Shown one piece after another: positions 61,619 through 64,000 of a DNA stretch of 64,000 bases (the first letter of the stretch is position 1; each line of letters starts with the position of its first letter). The DNA comes from Ctena decussata (Eukaryota; Mollusca; Bivalvia; Lucinida; Lucinidae). The position numbers and the translations under genes were made by a program. The DNA is taken from contig OZ022503.1 of NCBI GenBank assembly GCA_963989385.1, positions 64,764,123-64,828,122 on the forward strand, in the 5' to 3' direction. The notes below the pieces were generated by a model that was not told the DNA's origin, made no database searches, and worked only from the letters and a program-made list of their open reading frames with translations.

Positions 61619-62274
61619 AGGATAGTCCGGGGTCATTAAGATTTTCCCTGTCTGTCCGTCTGTCTGTCTGTCCGTCCGTCCGTCTGTCTATTCGTCACGC
61701 TTTATGGTATAGAGTTTGTGTAATCAACTCCTCCCACAGCTGTCAATGGATCTTTTTCAAACTTTGCATACATGTTGTGGACATATTGAAAATGTGCATG
61801 TGAATTTTTGATGGAGTTAGAGTTAATTTTGACAGAATTACAGCCTTTTTGAACTTAGTCATTTTAGGCAAATTTTTGCATTGTAGGGTATAGAGTTTGT
61901 TAATCAACTCCCCCCATAGTTTTCTATGGACCTTTTTCAAACCTTGTGTACATGCTGTGGACATATTGAAGATGTGCATGTGGGTTTTTCTTGAACCTAG
62001 AATTAATTTTGACAGAATTAAGGCCTTTTGAATTTAGTCATTCTAGGGAAATTTGTCCCAGAGTTTTCAATGGATCTTTTTCAAACCTTGTCTAAAATTA
62101 ATTTTGACAGAATAACGGCCTTTTTAACTTAGTCATTTTGGGCATTTTTCACATGGTATGGAGTTCGTGTAATGTTTACATTGGATTCTTTGTAGGTGCT
62201 GTATGGATATACACGTCATGTGACAGGCGCTGCACGGGGGCATCATTAGATTCATTACAGACACAATATTCTAC
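61619..62274. mobile_element. Helitron-like element, sister of 17940-18688
   Basis: GCCCCCGTGAGGATAGTCCG, GTCTGTCCGTCTGTCTGTC, and units with GTGTAATCAACTCCTCCC and GAAGATGTGCATGTGGG. The 3' end is ACAGACACAATATTCTAC, with the hairpin and CTAG worn compared with the sister. Confidence 0.75.
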
Positions 62275-62294
62275 TTGGACATTTATTTTTGTGT

Positions 62295-62494
62295 GTAACA
62301 AGATGAATGGATGGATGCTTTGCGATTTTACGTCCCTTTCAACGGTATTTCAGTCATATCAGGGTGATCTAATGAAAGGCTGTGTGCAATGGAACTTCAT
62401 TTACAGTCGGAAATATTTCCGCCTCGAGCGGGCCTCAAACCCGGGTCCACTAGGTCAGCAGGATCGCGCTTAATCCACTGAGCTACCGGGTCTC
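62295..62494 (-). mobile_element. tRNA-derived SINE on the minus strand
   Basis: On the minus strand the head is GACCCGGTAGCTCAGTGG with CCGGGTTTGAGGCC; the body reads GTTCCATTGCACACAGCC and TATGACTGAAATACCG. It lies directly after the HLE at 61619. Confidence 0.8.
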
Positions 62495-62796
62495 CGTGTG
62501 TGAGACGTTGCTCAAGTAATGTGTATGGGCGCACTCCCATATTTTCTTACCATTTTTACGAAGGGTAATGACTTTTGTAAGCTCTTGTTTGCTTCTTTGG
62601 ACAACATAACCCTTTACTCTTATAGCAAAGAATTTACTTCTACAGGAGCATTTTTCTAGGAGCAAATTTTTTCCTATCAGAGCTGATCTCCATTGAGAAA
62701 AGAAAGCAAAACAAAAATAACAGACATACAACGAAAATGGCGGAGTCTGGTATTTTCATTTCTTTTGTGTATTCTTGGCTTCCAAAGGATCTAACT

Positions 62797-63039
62797 CACA
62801 CCCGGTTAACTATGTTTTCAAGGATGTTGCGAAACGAAAGAGAGCTGTTACGAAACGAAAAACAGTCATAGTTACTAAACAACATGAGACGAAAAAGAGC
62901 TGTTACGAAAAGAAAAAGAGTCATAGCTACCAAACGACCTGGTCATCAGGTCGTTTTGTAACTATGACTCTTTCTCTTTTCGTAACAACTCTTTTTCGTT
63001 TCGTAACTGTCCCTGCATATACATAGTTAACCAGGGGTG
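62797..63039. mobile_element. 243-bp MITE with TAACT target duplication
   Basis: TAACT lies at 62792-62796 and 63040-63044. Ends CACACCCGGTTAACTATG and CATAGTTAACCAGGGGTG. The inside is a long hairpin of ACGAAACGAAAAAGAGC-type arms around GACCTGGTCATCAGGTC. The unoccupied form of its target is at 63580-63625. Confidence 0.9.
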
Positions 63040-63138
63040 TAACTATTCAGAATTTATTCATCTTCACTGCAGCTTGCGATGTGCCTTGTGGCGGCTGTAA
63101 AATATCTCCCCGTATATCAACATAGTGCAGATTATATA

Positions 63139-63377
63139 TGATGCCGCAACACGACAAAACCAACAAAATGGATGTGCGCCCAGCGCAGACTCAGATCAGC
63201 CTAAGCATCCAACCAGTCTGATCAGACTCTTCGCTAAGCGGTTAAAGGGTAGCTAAGGGTCTAAGCTACCACCATGCGGACAGCGAAGACTCTGATCAGA
63301 CTGGGCGAATGCCCAGGCTGATCTGAGTCTGCGCTGGCCACACAACCACTTTGTTTGTTTTCTCGTGTCACGGCTCA
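63139..63377. mobile_element. Family A MITE
   Basis: ATGCCGCAACACGACAAA to CTCGTGTCACGGCTCA, flanked on the right by TA; inner arms CAGATCAGCC and GGCTGATCTG intact. Confidence 0.8.
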
Positions 63378-63787
63378 TATTTTCTGGTCATTTTTCCGTT
63401 ATTTTCATTTAGAATCATTTTGAAAATAGAGTTCTACTATAGCTGTTGCTATGGTAAGTATGTGTGTGTGTGTGGGGGGGGGGGGGGGGGTATAGCTGTT
63501 GCTAGGGTAAGTGGGGGGGGTGATGTCGCACATTTCATGTCGACCATGAAAAGACTCATTTAAATAGAGTCTCCTTTTTTCGTTTCTTTGGTGTATTCAT
63601 TGCTTCCAAGGGATCTAACTATTCATAACTTATTTACTTCCCCTGAAAGAGAACCCATTCACCTCAAGTTGACAATATTCTTTTTCTACTGCCCTTTAAA
63701 TAGACTAGCGTTAGTCTGATAATGAAAAGACTTACCATTTATAGAAAAATTATTGTTTCATTTTTTTATTTTTATTTTTTATTTTAT

Positions 63788-63837
<50 letters not shown>

Positions 63838-64000
63838 TTTTTTTCTCTGGCCGGTCTATAAAACTTGAATCTGCTCTCTTTCTGATATACATTATCAGGC
63901 GAAGAAGTCAAGCTATAAGTATAGACTAGCTGTGACTAGCTGTAGGAACTGTGAAAATAAAATGGCTGAATGATATAACTTCTTCGCCTAGTGGCTAGGC
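63378..64000. other. Right end of window: homopolymers and an unoccupied insertion site
   Basis: TATAGCTGTTGCTANGGTAAG is duplicated (63439, 63491) around TG and a G17 run (63474-63490). 63580-63625 repeats the flanks of the MITE at 62797. A T-run of about 45 lies at 63790-63834. Near the end AGGCGAAGAAGT and ACTTCTTCGCCT face each other (63897, 63979). No gene is seen. Confidence 0.55.

Noticed and set aside
62138..62473. 111-residue open frame
   Set aside because: It spans the tail of one HLE and a reversed SINE; the ending SNPGPLGQQD-type peptide is from the tRNA-like head.

Overview
The window looks like a piece of a bivalve mollusc genome: AT-rich, intron-rich, and packed with mollusc-style repeats (tRNA-derived SINEs, palindromic MITEs, and Helitron-like elements with GTCC/GTCT microsatellites and internal tandem repeats). 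The species cannot be fixed from the sequence alone. There is no sign of prokaryotic genes, operons or CRISPR arrays.

One real gene was recognised: GDP-mannose 4,6-dehydratase (GMDS), on the + strand. Ten coding exons (1689-1733, 4173-4260, 8893-9002, 11934-12126, 13712-13816, 15508-15635, 16738-16856, 20914-21010, 38642-38710, 39879-39941) join in frame to 338 codons ending in TAA. About 34 N-terminal codons, including the start of the Rossmann GxxGxxG motif, lie left of the window. GMDS makes GDP-4-keto-6-deoxymannose, the first committed step to GDP-fucose. All nine splice junctions have GT/AG ends and compatible phases. Behind exon 8 lie three decaying tandem copies of that exon. A possible 3' UTR exon lies at 49594.

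Everything else is intronic or intergenic repeat sequence. Recurrent families are named here: A = about 240 bp palindromic MITE (ends TGAGCCGCGACACGAG, often TA target duplication); B = about 190 bp hairpin MITE (ends CAGAGCTCTAGATAAGAGG); C = hairpin with ends TTAACCCTTAAAGCGCCAAA; D and E = short hairpins with GCAAACAGTGCAGACCC-type arms; F = MITE with ends GGGCCCAGTTGTTCAAAGC; G = hairpin with GGGCACA-type ends; H = hairpin with AAAACAATCCCAAAGATCTA arms; L = about 0.8-1.2 kb element with ends TACCATATTAATCCT; M = CAGTAGAACTTCA ends; P = GGAAGC-rich palindrome; Q = GGGCCGTATTCATAA ends; HLE = Helitron-like/HINE-type elements with tandem arrays and CTAG-type 3' ends.

Layout: 1-40 kb is GMDS with repeat-filled introns. 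Intron 8 (21.0-38.6 kb) holds a 73-bp satellite split by an HLE that itself carries a MITE. From 40.3-48.2 kb a family F MITE is split by a 7.6 kb composite inverted-repeat element with a 1.36 kb palindrome and several tandem arrays. 48.2-64 kb is intergenic MITE/SINE territory, including a 42-bp repeat whose translation resembles a zinc-finger linker and a MITE whose insertion can be dated against an unoccupied paralogous site. No new enzymatic system was found; the interest lies in nested mobile DNA, exon duplication, and repeated AGGTCAAGGTCA nuclear-receptor-like motifs carried by repeats.
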